Below are positions 1 through 8,833 of a stretch of 64,000 nt of DNA, piece after piece. The notes under the pieces are model-generated. The model saw only the letters and a program-made list of their open reading frames with translations. It searched no databases and was not told the DNA's origin. The position numbers and the translations under genes are program-made. The stretch lies in NCBI RefSeq assembly GCF_005925325.1, contig NZ_SRMP01000001.1:930001-994000 (forward strand), read 5' to 3'. Source of the stretch: Pedobacter helvus. GTDB taxonomy: Bacteria; Bacteroidota; Bacteroidia; Sphingobacteriales; Sphingobacteriaceae. Positions within the stretch are counted from its first letter, which is position 1; each line of letters starts with the position of its first letter.

Positions 1-1691
1 GAAACCAACGCACCATAGTAAGCCCCTTTAGGGTCGTTAATTACCACAATCATTGAATATTTAGGCTTATCAGCAGGGAAGTATCCAACAAAAGAAGCTT
101 GATATTGTCTTTTTGCTCTGTAGCCTAAATTATTATCTGCTACCTGCGCCGTTCCAGTTTTACCAGCAATTTTGTAAAGTGGATTATAAACTATTTGCTT
201 ACCGCTACCGTTGGTTACCACACCTTCCAACATTATTTTGAGCTTAGACAAAGTTTCATCCGAACAAACTTTCTCGTTCATCACCCTTGCCTTAAATTGC
301 TCAATCGGATTACCTAGTCTTCTTATTTCCTTTACAAAAATTGGGGCTATCATCTTACCGTTGTTGGCAATAGCATTATACAATGTCAACATCTTTAAAG
401 GCGTTAACTGCATTTCATAACCATAAGCCATTTGAGGCAAGGTCATATTCTTGTTCCAACTTTTTGCACTCGGATTTTTCACCCATGGCTTAGCTTCTCC
501 AGGTATTTGCAAACCAGTTTTTTCATTCAAATGCCAGTTATACAAATGATCAGTAAACTGTTTTGGATTTTCTCTATAGTTATTATTGATTAACTGTGCG
601 ATTGCCGAGTTCGAAGACTGCTCAAATGCCCTCTTTACCGTAATGACACCCACGCTGCCATGTGAATCTTTAATGGTATGACCACCTGGCAACCTATAGT
701 TTTCAGTTCCTATCAGGGTGTTTGTATCAACTTTTTTATCTTCCAACAAAGCCATGTATGAAGCTAACTTAAACGTAGAGCCTGGGTCTTGATTACCCGC
801 AATGGCATAGTTGAACTGTTCCTTGTAAACACCTTCTTCTACTTTAGTGTAGTTAGCCACAGCCCTTACCTCTCCCGTTGCAACTTCCATCACAATCACA
901 GCACCGTGGTGCGCCTGACTTTTAATCAACTGCTTTTCTAATGCACTTTGGGCTAAATCCTGGATATTGATATCGATGGTAGAAATAATATCAGCACCAT
1001 CTTTTGGCGCCACTTCCGCCTCGCTATTTACCGGTATCCAAACCCCGCCACTAATACGCTGCTTCAATCTCCTGCCCGTTTCGCCATTGATGTAATTGCC
1101 ATAAGCACCCTCCAAACCTACACCATTAGCAACATTCTCATTCTTATAACCGATGGTTCTAGCCGCTAAAGCTTTAAAAGGAAGAATACGTCTATTTTTA
1201 GGAATAGCCATTAAGCCCCCAGAATGCTTCCCTATGTTATACAAAGGGAAACTTCTAACCACTTTTAGATCGCTATAAGAAACCTTACGTTTAATTAATA
1301 GATAACGAGCACTATCTTGCCTTGCCTTACGCAACAGGCGAGAATAATCTTTAGCACTCTTATCTTTAAAGAAACCCGCCAGCTTCATCGCCAACGAATC
1401 AACTTTAGAATTAAAAATTTTATCCTCTTGAATACCACCAGCAAACAAATCCATCCTTAACTCATATTCAGGAACAGAAGTAGCCAACAAACTACCATCT
1501 ACAGAATAAATGTTACCACGAGTGGCTTCAACCTCAAATTCTTTTACAGACAAACTATCAGCCATTGCCACCCATTTGTGACCTTGCCTAAATTGCACAT
1601 CGCACAACTTAACGAAAACCGCAAGCGCAAAAAGTACAATTAGCCCGAAAGCTAGGTACACCCTTAACAATATGTTTGCCCTGATATTCAT
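1..1691 (-). CDS. ftsI: Penicillin-binding protein, FtsI/PBP3-type septal transpeptidase (3' end outside window)
   Basis: Septal peptidoglycan D,D-transpeptidase of the divisome. About 563 codons are visible; the C-terminus lies beyond base 1. The protein starts with a short cytoplasmic tail and one membrane anchor (MNIRANILLRVYLAFGLIVL), followed by a PBP dimerisation region and the transpeptidase domain. All three catalytic motifs can be read: STFK with nucleophile Ser305 (bases 768-779), SSN (FEQSSNS), and KTGT (AGKTGTAQ). The start is fixed by a TAATG overlap with the upstream ftsL stop, so translation is probably coupled. In Bacteroidetes the next dcw gene is usually murE. A Spo-type PBP with a C-terminal PASTA domain is possible and cannot be judged here. 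Confidence 0.93.
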   Translation of the reverse strand, partial: MNIRANILLRVYLAFGLIVLFALAVFVKLCDVQFRQGHKWVAMADSLSVKEFEVEATRGNIYSVDGSLLATSVPEYELRMDLFAGGIQEDKIFNSKVDSLAMKLAGFFKDKSAKDYSRLLRKARQDSARYLLIKRKVSYSDLKVVRSFPLYNIGKHSGGLMAIPKNRRILPFKALAARTIGYKNENVANGVGLEGAYGNYINGETGRRLKQRISGGVWIPVNSEAEVAPKDGADIISTIDINIQDLAQSALEKQLIKSQAHHGAVIVMEVATGEVRAVANYTKVEEGVYKEQFNYAIAGNQDPGSTFKLASYMALLEDKKVDTNTLIGTENYRLPGGHTIKDSHGSVGVITVKRAFEQSSNSAIAQLINNNYRENPKQFTDHLYNWHLNEKTGLQIPGEAKPWVKNPSAKSWNKNMTLPQMAYGYEMQLTPLKMLTLYNAIANNGKMIAPIFVKEIRRLGNPIEQFKARVMNEKVCSDETLSKLKIMLEGVVTNGSGKQIVYNPLYKIAGKTGTAQVADNNLGYRAKRQYQASFVGYFPADKPKYSMIVVINDPKGAYYGALV

Positions 1692-2110
1692 TACTTACTT
1701 TGTACTATTATTTTTTTTGGTGGCTCAATCAACTCTTCCAACCCTAAGGTATCTACCTTTTTAGCCACCTCTGTCATTTTGCTTTTAAACATTAAATCCG
1801 CTTTGAGCGACTTATACTCCCAGCTCAACTCCTTCACTTCTTTGCTGATACGATCGATATCTCTAATATTTTTTACCGCCATATGGCTATTAGCGATATA
1901 AACCATCCCCAGCACGCACAGGAAAATTAAATAAGGAAGCATATCTGTCGCAGTTTCCTTTGATACTGCCCCTTCCACAAATAACCTTCTAAAAAAAGCC
2001 GTAGCACTGCCCTCTTTCGCCGGCTCTTTTTTCTTAGGCTCTTCCTTTTTCAGCACCGGCTCGTCTTCCTGAGCCAATTCTTCCTCTATCTTTTCCCTGA
2101 ATCTATTCAT
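1691..2110 (-). CDS. ftsL: FtsL-like cell division protein
   Basis: Small bitopic divisome protein, 139 residues. The N-terminal half is highly charged (runs of Glu/Lys/Pro), then a single membrane segment (TDMLPYLIFLCVLGMVYIA) and a short periplasmic coiled-coil-like region with heptad-type Leu/Ile spacing (IDRISKEVKELSWEYKSLKADL). FtsL sequences are poorly conserved; the call rests on topology, length and position between rsmH and ftsI. The ATG at 2110 overlaps the rsmH stop as TGATG; a GTG one codon earlier is less likely. The charged cytoplasmic extension is longer than in E. coli FtsL. Confidence 0.82.
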   Translation of the reverse strand: MNRFREKIEEELAQEDEPVLKKEEPKKKEPAKEGSATAFFRRLFVEGAVSKETATDMLPYLIFLCVLGMVYIANSHMAVKNIRDIDRISKEVKELSWEYKSLKADLMFKSKMTEVAKKVDTLGLEELIEPPKKIIVQSK

Positions 2111-3051
2111 CACTTCACTCCTCCGTCAACTGAAGTAGACGGCAATGAAATCCGTTCACCTATTCTTAATTTCGCACTGCGAGACCTACTATTACGAGCC
2201 AATTCTTCAGCATCAGCTACAATCGCTTTTCTAGTGATGACATTGAAAGGCTTTTGATCGTTACCAAAAAAATCTTTTTCTACCTCGCCCTTAAACTTTC
2301 CCTTAGCCAAGAAATTTTTAACCGGCCTATCTTCCAACGAGTGATAAGATATCACCACCAAACGACCACCCGGCTTAAGCACCTCTGCCGACTGCTCCAA
2401 GAAACGCTCTAACACCTCAATCTCACCATTCACTTCAATACGCAGCGCTTGAAATACTTGCGCCATATATTTATGCTCTTTTCCGCGAGGGATATGAGCC
2501 GCAATTACATTTTTAAATCCAGACAAAGTTTGGATAGGCCCGTCTAAACGAGCGGTCACTATCGTTCTCGCCAAAGACTTTGCATTTTGAACCTCCCCGT
2601 ACAATCCGAAAATCTTATGCAAAGCCTCCTCAGTATAAGTATTCAGCACCACCGCAGCAGTTAGCGCACGCTGTTGGTCCATACGCATATCCAAATCAGC
2701 CTCGAAACGTGTAGAAAAACCTCTTTCAGGTTCATTGAACTGATGAGAAGAAACCCCTAAATCAGCCAAAATCCCATCCACTTGCTTGATACCCAACAAA
2801 CGAAGATGGTTTTTCATATACCCAAAATTCTGATCCACGAAACGGAAACGAGGATCATCAATTTTATTTCTTTGCGCATCAGGATCTTGATCAAAAGCAA
2901 CCAAAATACCGTCAGGCCCTAAATGTTTCAAAATCTCACGAGAGTGCCCGCCACCACCAAAAGTCACATCTACATACACCCCGTTTGGCTTGATATTTAA
3001 ACCATCGATACATTCTTGCAACAAAACAGGAACATGGTAATTATTCTCCAT
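2110..3051 (-). CDS. rsmH: 16S rRNA (cytosine-1402-N4)-methyltransferase RsmH
   Basis: SAM-dependent methylase that modifies C1402 in the ribosomal decoding centre; almost always second in the dcw cluster. Typical features are the N-terminal YHVPVLLQECIDGL, the SAM loop DVTFGGGGHSREIL, and the C-terminal ISYHSLEDRPVKNF and RSRSAKLR motifs. The length of 313 residues fits the family. A start eight codons upstream (3075) is open, but the ATG at 3051 has an excellent Shine-Dalgarno (AAGGAGGT) six bases before it, inside the end of mraZ, so 3051 is chosen; the genes then overlap by 11 bases. Confidence 0.95.
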   Translation of the reverse strand: MENNYHVPVLLQECIDGLNIKPNGVYVDVTFGGGGHSREILKHLGPDGILVAFDQDPDAQRNKIDDPRFRFVDQNFGYMKNHLRLLGIKQVDGILADLGVSSHQFNEPERGFSTRFEADLDMRMDQQRALTAAVVLNTYTEEALHKIFGLYGEVQNAKSLARTIVTARLDGPIQTLSGFKNVIAAHIPRGKEHKYMAQVFQALRIEVNGEIEVLERFLEQSAEVLKPGGRLVVISYHSLEDRPVKNFLAKGKFKGEVEKDFFGNDQKPFNVITRKAIVADAEELARNSRSRSAKLRIGERISLPSTSVDGGVK

Positions 3052-3511
3052 TGGCACCTCCTTTGTTTTTACCACCCATCACTTCTTCAGCCAACGCTGC
3101 GAAATTCTCAGGCACATCATCAAAAAGACCATCGTAAACTTTCTTATCCCAAACTTCAATCTTATCCAACTGACAAGCCAACACCAATTCGGCATCAATG
3201 CCAGCATACTCAATTAAAGATTTAGGCAGAAGCACACGACCCGCAGCATCTAAAGATAGCGGCATTGCCCCACGCTGAAACGCCCTCACAAACTCACGAT
3301 TCCTTTTCTCGAACATATTCAGCTTACTCAACTCCGCTACCGTTTCATCCCATACTTTTTTAGGATAGATCACCAAATTCTTCTCAAAACCCCTGTTCAC
3401 AACCAACCCATCTCGCTCTACATCAAGCAATTGCTTCTTCAGCAAAACAGGCACCATCAAGCGCCCTTTCGCATCTATTTTGCAATCAAATTCTCCGATG
3501 AGTTGGTTCAT
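3041..3511 (-). CDS. mraZ: Division/cell wall cluster transcriptional repressor MraZ
   Basis: AbrB-like DNA-binding protein with two SpoVT/MraZ repeats, first gene of the dcw cluster; in E. coli it represses its own operon. Visible motifs: MNQLIGEFDCKIDAKGRLMVPVLLKK at the N-terminus (first DAKGR loop) and a second one, LSLDAAGRVLLPKSL, at about residues 85-100. At 156 residues it is normal length. The GTGG box array upstream (3553-3623) fits autoregulation. It is the promoter-proximal gene of mraZ-rsmH-ftsL-ftsI and is isolated from pgk by a strong terminator. Confidence 0.95.
   Translation of the reverse strand: MNQLIGEFDCKIDAKGRLMVPVLLKKQLLDVERDGLVVNRGFEKNLVIYPKKVWDETVAELSKLNMFEKRNREFVRAFQRGAMPLSLDAAGRVLLPKSLIEYAGIDAELVLACQLDKIEVWDKKVYDGLFDDVPENFAALAEEVMGGKNKGGANGE
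3055..3062 (-). promoter_or_regulatory. Strong Shine-Dalgarno for rsmH inside mraZ
   Basis: On the minus strand the bases before the ATG at 3051 read AAGGAGGTGCCA, a near-perfect anti-16S match, embedded in the last codons of mraZ. It decides the start of rsmH; strong Shine-Dalgarno sequences are uncommon in Bacteroidetes. Confidence 0.7.
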
Positions 3512-3552
3512 TTATAGTAGCTACACTTTTTATGTAGTGTAAAATTAAGAGA

Positions 3553-3623
3553 CTTCTACCACTTTTTACCACTTTTTACCACAAAAAAGTTTTCAACACA
3601 CATTTCTTACCACTTCAACCCAC
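3553..3623 (-). promoter_or_regulatory. Predicted MraZ operator: GTGG boxes at 10-bp spacing
   Basis: On the minus strand three direct repeats GTGGTAAAAA, GTGGTAAAAA, GTGGTAGAAG lie end to end (3582 down to 3553). A second group, GTGGGTTGAA followed by GTGGTAAG, starts at 3623 and 3613, again 10 bp apart and 31 bp (about three helical turns) from the first group. MraZ proteins are known to bind short G-rich direct repeats with 10-bp period in front of their own gene, so this is very likely the operator. The exact promoter is not clear. Confidence 0.75.
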
Positions 3624-3666
3624 TTTTCGATATCAATAAGGCACTTTTACTGGTGGTAAAAAAATA

Positions 3667-3698
3667 AAGCGGTCCCGACTTTTCAGTCGGGACCGCTT
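3667..3698 (-). terminator. Rho-independent terminator of pgk
   Basis: Perfect 13-bp stem (AAGCGGTCCCGAC / GTCGGGACCGCTT) with a 6-base loop, followed on the minus strand by TTTATTTTTTT. It lies about 80 bases past the pgk stop and separates the glycolytic operon from mraZ. Confidence 0.9.
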
Positions 3699-3776
3699 AT
3701 ACACAAGGAGTTAACCTGTATTAATTCAAAAATAAAAGGCAAAATTCAAAATACTTTTACCTCATCAATGCAATTT

Positions 3777-4967
3777 CTATTTCTGGATAGCAGCTACACC
3801 TGGCAACTCTTTACCTTCCATATATTCTAGCAAAGCACCACCACCAGTAGAAACATAGCTTACTTCATCTTCTAAACCAAACTTAGCAATTGCCGCAGCC
3901 GAATCGCCACCGCCAATTAATGAGAAAGCACCATTTTTAGTGGCTTCTACCACCGCTTCCGCAACAGCCTTAGTACCTTGTTGGAAGTTTTCCATTTCAA
4001 AAACACCCATTGGACCATTCCAAAGCAAAGTCTTTGAGTTTTTGATGATACCACTAAATAACTCTACCGTTTTAGTACCGATGTCCAATCCCATCCAATC
4101 TGCAGGGATGTGACCACTTTCTACTTGGTCTTTGCTTGCATTGTTATCAAATTTATCAGCAATTACCGTATCTACCGGCAATACCAAGTTTACACCTTTG
4201 GCTTTTGCTTTTTCCAATAACTCTAAACAAAGCTCCATTCTGTCTGCTTCTAATAACGACGTACCAATTTCGCCACCTTGAGCCTTTGCAAATGTGTAAG
4301 CCATACCACCGCCGATAATCAAATTATCTACCTTTTCTAACAGATTTTCGATCAACAAAATTTTATCAGACACTTTAGCACCACCCATAATCGCAGTGAA
4401 AGGTCTTTCTGCGCCATTGATTACTTTTTCGGCATTTTTAATCTCTTCTGCCATTAAGTAACCAAAGTATTTATGCTCTGGGAAAAACTGAGCTATGATC
4501 GTAGTAGAAGCATGCGCTCTGTGTGCAGTACCAAAAGCATCGTTCACATAAACATCAGCTAATTTCGACAGCTTTTCTGCAAAAGCAACATCACCTTTTT
4601 CTTCTTCTTTGTAAAAACGAAGATTTTCTAACAACAAAACATCTCCTGGATAAAGGTTGCCAGCTTTATTAACCGCATCTTCACCAATACAATCATCAGC
4701 AAATTTTACGGTAAGGCTTAACATGCGAGACAGGTCTGCCACAATATGTTTCAAAGAATATTTATCGGTTGGACCTTCTTTTGGTCTACCCAAGTGCGAC
4801 ATCAAAATCACCGAACCACCATCTTTCAAGATTTTTTTTATGGTTGGCAATGCTGCACGCATTCTTTTATCATCGGTAATATTGAAATCGGCATCCAAAG
4901 GAACGTTAAAATCTACTCTTACAATAGCTTTCTTATCTTTAAAATCAAACTGATCAACTGTCTTCAT
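3777..4967 (-). CDS. pgk: Phosphoglycerate kinase
   Basis: Transfers phosphate from 1,3-bisphosphoglycerate to ADP in glycolysis (cytosol). 396 residues, normal length. Signatures are the N-terminal [10 protein letters not shown], the substrate-binding HLGRPK, and the C-terminal nucleotide-binding WNGPMGVFE and glycine-rich [11 protein letters not shown]. It follows the GNAT gene by 12 bases, in an operon-like run gapA, GNAT, pgk, and ends at a strong terminator. Confidence 0.97.
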   Translation of the reverse strand: MKTVDQFDFKDKKAIVRVDFNVPLDADFNITDDKRMRAALPTIKKILKDGGSVILMSHLGRPKEGPTDKYSLKHIVADLSRMLSLTVKFADDCIGEDAVNKAGNLYPGDVLLLENLRFYKEEEKGDVAFAEKLSKLADVYVNDAFGTAHRAHASTTIIAQFFPEHKYFGYLMAEEIKNAEKVINGAERPFTAIMGGAKVSDKILLIENLLEKVDNLIIGGGMAYTFAKAQGGEIGTSLLEADRMELCLELLEKAKAKGVNLVLPVDTVIADKFDNNASKDQVESGHIPADWMGLDIGTKTVELFSGIIKNSKTLLWNGPMGVFEMENFQQGTKAVAEAVVEATKNGAFSLIGGGDSAAAIAKFGLEDEVSYVSTGGGALLEYMEGKELPGVAAIQK

Positions 4968-4979
4968 TATTTTCTTATT

Positions 4980-5414
4980 CTATATTAGGTTTAAAATCAT
5001 GATGTAATGTGGCCCAACACCTGGAATTTCAAATTCTTCGGAAATAATTTCAAATCCCTGTTTCTTATAAAAATCAACTGCTGAGGTACGGGCATTGCAC
5101 CAAATATACTCAGCTTTTGCCGTTTTTATATAATCTACAGCATATTTTATGAGCAAAGCACCATAACCTTTACCAAAATAAGGTGTATCTGTAGCCATTC
5201 CGCGAAGCTGATAGCCCGAGGCCTCCCTACCTTCAATATGCTGAGGATAGAAAGTGGCCACCGTAGCGACTTCTGTATCACCTAAGTAGTAAGCAAGATG
5301 AAAAATACCTTCGGCCTTATCAGTTGGGAAAATACAATCTTCTAAAGGAGCACCATCTCGAAGCATCTTGCTTCTTAACGGCAGCACTTTTTCTAAAGGA
5401 ACAAATTTGACCAT
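4980..5414 (-). CDS. GNAT family N-acetyltransferase
   Basis: 144 residues with a GNAT fold: the acetyl-CoA pyrophosphate-binding loop is in LRGMATDTPYFGKGYGALLIKYAVDY (Q/RxxGxG/A-like YFGKGYGA), and the C-terminal ARTSAVDFYKKQGFEIISEEFEIPGVGPHYIM is the usual beta6-beta7 end. The acceptor substrate cannot be told from sequence. It is located between gapA and pgk, only 12 bases before pgk, so it is likely co-transcribed with the lower glycolytic genes. Whether it acetylates a metabolite or a protein is open. Confidence 0.85.
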   Translation of the reverse strand: MVKFVPLEKVLPLRSKMLRDGAPLEDCIFPTDKAEGIFHLAYYLGDTEVATVATFYPQHIEGREASGYQLRGMATDTPYFGKGYGALLIKYAVDYIKTAKAEYIWCNARTSAVDFYKKQGFEIISEEFEIPGVGPHYIMILNLI

Positions 5415-5553
5415 AACTACTTTAATTGTTAATGTTTTATGATTAATCGATGTATTCGCTGCGATAGCTCCTATTATCTTAACCTTATATCAGGCATCAA
5501 CGTTTAATAATTAATTATTGATAATTGGTTATTTATTATTCACTATTGGTATT

Positions 5554-6543
5554 TCAGTTATTGATGATTCTTTGCACAACGTCACCTAATCGATTTGAAT
5601 AGCCAGATTCATTATCGTACCAACCTACCACCTTTACTAAATCGCCGACAATAGAAGTAAGTTGTGCATCAAAAATGCAGGAATATGGATTATTGATGAT
5701 ATCGACGGAAACAATGGGATCTTCGGTGTATTGCACAATTTGACTTAATTCTCCCATGGCAGCATCTGCAAATGCCTTATTAATTTCTTCAATAGTGGTT
5801 TTCTTTTTAAGGATGCAGGTAAAATCAGTTAGGGAACCATTCAACACAGGAACCCTAATGCCAGCACCACCTAGTTTACCATCTAAATGCGGGAAGATGT
5901 GCGTAATTGCTTTTGCTGCCCCCGTTGTAGTTGGAATAATAGATGAAGAAGCTGCTCGAGCTCTACGCAAATCTTGGTGTGGCGAATCGTGCAGGTTCTG
6001 GTCGCCCGTCATAGAGTGCACCGTTGTGATGTAACCATCTTCAATCCCCCAGTTGTCGTCCAAAATCTTCACCATTGGCGCTACATTGTTAGTAGTACAA
6101 GAAGCGTTAGACAAAATCGGCGATGAAAAATCTACCTCACCATCATTTACACCCATTACTACCATCGGTATTTCTTTATCCGGCGCTGGCGCTGATATCA
6201 ACACCTGTTTTGCTCCAGCCTGCAAATGTTTGTCTGCACCAACTTTATTAGCAAACTTACCGGTAGCTTCCACCACTAAATCTATTGCTAAACCATTCCA
6301 AGGTAGCGTTTCGGGATTAGGGTTAGCGAGTATTTTTATCTGTTTGCCGTCAACAATCAAGTATTCACCTTCAGCCTTAACCTCACCCAGATAAATCCCA
6401 TGAACAGAATCATACTTGAACAAATGCGCCAGCGTAGTTGGCGTAGTAAGGTCATTAATTGCAATGATATTGAAATTTCTTTGGAGCGCTACACGGAGAA
6501 ACATCCTCCCTATACGCCCGAAACCATTAATGGCTATATTCAT
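5554..6543 (-). CDS. gap: Type I glyceraldehyde-3-phosphate dehydrogenase
   Basis: Oxidises glyceraldehyde-3-phosphate with NAD and phosphate. The N-terminal Rossmann motif INGFGRIGR, the catalytic SNASCTTN with Cys149 (canonical number if the ATG at 6543 is used), and the C-terminal WYDNESGYSNR are present. 329 residues. An upstream in-frame start would add ten residues not seen in the family, hence the choice of 6543. Gene order gap, GNAT, pgk suggests a glycolytic unit; the 139 bases between gap and the GNAT gene are AT-rich with no clear terminator. Confidence 0.96.
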   Translation of the reverse strand: MNIAINGFGRIGRMFLRVALQRNFNIIAINDLTTPTTLAHLFKYDSVHGIYLGEVKAEGEYLIVDGKQIKILANPNPETLPWNGLAIDLVVEATGKFANKVGADKHLQAGAKQVLISAPAPDKEIPMVVMGVNDGEVDFSSPILSNASCTTNNVAPMVKILDDNWGIEDGYITTVHSMTGDQNLHDSPHQDLRRARAASSSIIPTTTGAAKAITHIFPHLDGKLGGAGIRVPVLNGSLTDFTCILKKKTTIEEINKAFADAAMGELSQIVQYTEDPIVSVDIINNPYSCIFDAQLTSIVGDLVKVVGWYDNESGYSNRLGDVVQRIINN

Positions 6544-6668
6544 TTGTTTTGTCTTTGGTGTGATTTCACGCAAAGCTAGCCAATATCTAGAGAAAGAAAA
6601 TCTAAATTTTAAATAAAGAAAAAACTATGACACCTTCAGAGCATCTTTTACGTTCAGACATAAAATAC

Positions 6669-7412
6669 CTAAAAAAATTGTTTTATCTTCCTCAGCTTTT
6701 TCAATAGCAAGGCAAACATTGGAAACGGCACCTTATGATGCTTTAATGCCTTATAATCCCAGCAAAAAGCATTGTATCTCTGTTTTGCAGACTTATTACT
6801 CATACCTCCACTTCGCATATTTACCATTAGCATAGGAAGGTGCACAGTATTTATCCGGTAAGTATAAAAATACCTAACCATTAACTCATAGTCTGCGGCC
6901 GATCCATAACTCAACTCATATCCACCAAATTTCTTAAAAAGATGTTTTCTTATAAATAGCGCAGGATGAGCAGGCATCCATCCAAGAGCAACGTCTATAG
7001 GTTTTGCCGATGAAGAGCGCCATTTACGCCGAACCTTTTTTACATCAGAGCGATCAATGTAGTTCAAATCACCATAAACAGCTTCAATTTCTTTTGCCTT
7101 AAATTCCCTCACTACACTAGATATTACCACACTATCAACGAACATATCATCAGCATTTAAAATACCGATTACCTCTCCGGTGGCAAGCGTAATACCTTTA
7201 TTTAGCGCATCATACATCCCGCTATCTGGTTCGGAAATCAATATTGAAATGCTTGAATCGTATTCTTTAGCTATTTTCAAGCTATCATCAGTAGAACTAC
7301 CGTCAATTAAAATATACTCTAAATCAGGATAGTCTTGAACCAATACAGATTCAATACAGTCGCGGAGAAATTGCTCTGCATTATAAACAACGGTTATAAT
7401 GGTTACTCTCAA
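6669..7412 (-). CDS. Family 2 glycosyltransferase
   Basis: 247 residues, GT-A fold inverting glycosyltransferase of the WcaA/exopolysaccharide kind. N-terminal ITVVYNAEQFLRDCIESVLVQDY, then LIDGSSTDDS, the acidic metal/sugar-nucleotide motif ILNADD at about residue 85-90, and GWMPAHPALFIRK further on. It appears to start with TTG (7410-7412): no in-frame ATG precedes the conserved first strand. The donor and acceptor are unknown. It lies alone, next to an orphan UpxY antiterminator, which may mean both are left from a polysaccharide locus. Confidence 0.88.
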   Translation of the reverse strand: MRVTIITVVYNAEQFLRDCIESVLVQDYPDLEYILIDGSSTDDSLKIAKEYDSSISILISEPDSGMYDALNKGITLATGEVIGILNADDMFVDSVVISSVVREFKAKEIEAVYGDLNYIDRSDVKKVRRKWRSSSAKPIDVALGWMPAHPALFIRKHLFKKFGGYELSYGSAADYELMVRYFYTYRINTVHLPMLMVNMRSGGMSNKSAKQRYNAFCWDYKALKHHKVPFPMFALLLKKLRKIKQFF

Positions 7413-7798
7413 TAGTTTGGTTTATCATGTAAAAATACAATCCTATTCTACTTATTAAAATATAATTCATTAACATATTTTTAGCATGTTTTTATATCAT
7501 AACATCGACGGTAGCTAAACACGTCTAAAGAACTGGGACATACTTAATCCGTAATACAAACCATGCGAAATGCCTAAACCTATTACTACAGCAGTATTCT
7601 CAATTTACCAGCAGCTGTTTTACAATTGATCTCTGTACTCGAATAAAAAGTTGTAATTTGCCGCTTCATTGCAACTAATGAATTAGACAATTACACTTTA
7701 CAAATCATAATCGGCAGTAGTTCTGCGTTTATAAAGCCTCTATTGTTGTAGCTATGAAGTTGTAAAGGCGATAAGAATTTTGGAAAAGGAACAAGACA
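7413..7798. other. Divergent intergenic region before the UpxY gene
   Basis: 386 bases, AT-rich, no credible gene. It must hold promoters for the glycosyltransferase (minus) and the antiterminator (plus). GGAAAAGGAAC about 8 bases before 7799 serves as ribosome-binding site. I see no convincing hairpin leader or full promoter. Confidence 0.4.
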
Positions 7799-8305
7799 AT
7801 GATCGATAGTTTGTACAGATGGTATCCAGTGTATACGAATTCACGGGCAGAGAAGAAGGCTTATCAAGAACTACAAAAAAAAGGCATCGAAGCTTATTTA
7901 CCCTTAAGAAAAGAAGTAAAGCAGTGGAGCGACCGCAAGAAAATAGTAGAAGAACCTTTGTTTAAATCTTACTTATTTGTAAAGATTTCTAATAAAGAGC
8001 ATGCAGAAGTTTTGATGACTGCTGGTATTAACCGCTTTCTGTATTTTTCTGGCAAAATTGCGGTGATGCCAGATAAACAGATGGAAGATTTGAAACTCCT
8101 CATGTCTTCTGGTGAAGATCTCGAACTGATTTCGCATGACATAAAACCAGGCGAAAAGGTAATTGTAAATGCAGGTCCTTTTAAAGGAATGATTGCCGAG
8201 CTAGTGTCTATACAGAATAAAAAAAGCTTAGTTTTGAAATTAGAAAACTTAGGCTACGCAATAGAAATAAAAACATCGATGGCTTATATAGAACCGTTGA
8301 AGTGA
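7799..8305 (+). CDS. UpxY family NusG-like transcription antiterminator
   Basis: 168 residues: an N-terminal NusG NGN domain (WYPVYTNSRAEKKAYQELQKKGIEAYLPL, then FKSYLFVKIS) and a C-terminal KOW-like domain (PGEKVIVNAGPFKGMIAELVSI). UpxY/LoaP-type NusG paralogues bind RNA polymerase at one operon and let it read through long polysaccharide operons. Here the downstream genes are on the other strand and a terminator hairpin follows at once, so it has no operon to serve in cis. It may act in trans or be a relic. It is not the housekeeping NusG, which is near rplK. Confidence 0.88.
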   Translation: MIDSLYRWYPVYTNSRAEKKAYQELQKKGIEAYLPLRKEVKQWSDRKKIVEEPLFKSYLFVKISNKEHAEVLMTAGINRFLYFSGKIAVMPDKQMEDLKLLMSSGEDLELISHDIKPGEKVIVNAGPFKGMIAELVSIQNKKSLVLKLENLGYAIEIKTSMAYIEPLK

Positions 8306-8355
8306 TTAATGCATAAGCTTCATTATAACGATGTGATATGTGCTAACAAATAAAG

Positions 8356-8389
8356 AATGCCAAGAGTTGCTCACTCAGCTCTTGGCATT
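8356..8389. terminator. Bidirectional terminator between upxY and the DoxX-like gene
   Basis: Stem AATGCCAAGAG / CTCTTGGCATT (11 bp, extended by three inner pairs with a G-T wobble), T-rich on both sides (TTTGATTTTAG on plus, CTTTATTTG on minus). It separates two convergent genes. Confidence 0.8.
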
Positions 8390-8402
8390 TGATTTTAGTA
8401 CA

Positions 8403-8789
8403 TTAAGCCATTTGATAATGAGCTGGATAAAGCTTTCTGAACATCGCATAAGTTATGCTCACCATTACAAATGCAATAACAGCGTCTGTTGCCGCACTAA
8501 TTCCAATAACAGCTATTTTGGATCCAAAAGCAAAAAGAATATCAAAGAAAACTCCTGCAAATACCCATTCTTTTAACCTTAATAATCGGTTGGGGATCAG
8601 GAGCACGACCACTCCGCCTACTTTAGCTACACCCAACAAGTAAATAAAATGAGCGGGATAGCCCAATTGCTGGGTGATTTCCCAAACCAATGCATTTTTA
8701 GTTAGCTCGAAGAAGCCGCTGGCGCCAAACCATAGAGATGTTAAAACAATACCTATCCAATAGATGATTTTTGTGATTTTAGTGTTCAT
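8403..8789 (-). CDS. DoxX-like family integral membrane protein
   Basis: 128 residues with four predicted membrane helices (KIIYWIGIVLTSLWFGASGFFEL, FIYLLGVAKVGGVVVLLI, WVFAGVFFDILFAFGSKIAVI, AVIAFVMVSITYAMF), the pattern of DoxX_2/DoxX-like proteins. An open frame extends 42 codons further upstream but overlaps the next gene and does not look like protein; MNTKITKIIYWIGI at 8789 is the natural start. Function unknown. Follows the DUF1223 gene by 44 bases on the same strand, so both are probably co-transcribed. Confidence 0.8.
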   Translation of the reverse strand: MNTKITKIIYWIGIVLTSLWFGASGFFELTKNALVWEITQQLGYPAHFIYLLGVAKVGGVVVLLIPNRLLRLKEWVFAGVFFDILFAFGSKIAVIGISAATDAVIAFVMVSITYAMFRKLYPAHYQMA

Positions 8790-8833
8790 GATTTTTTTTA
8801 AAATTTTATAGATCTTATTTAAATGACGATTGC

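Noticed and set aside
5756..6394. Two long plus-strand frames opposite gap
   Set aside because: Shadow frames of a strongly conserved gene with biased codons.
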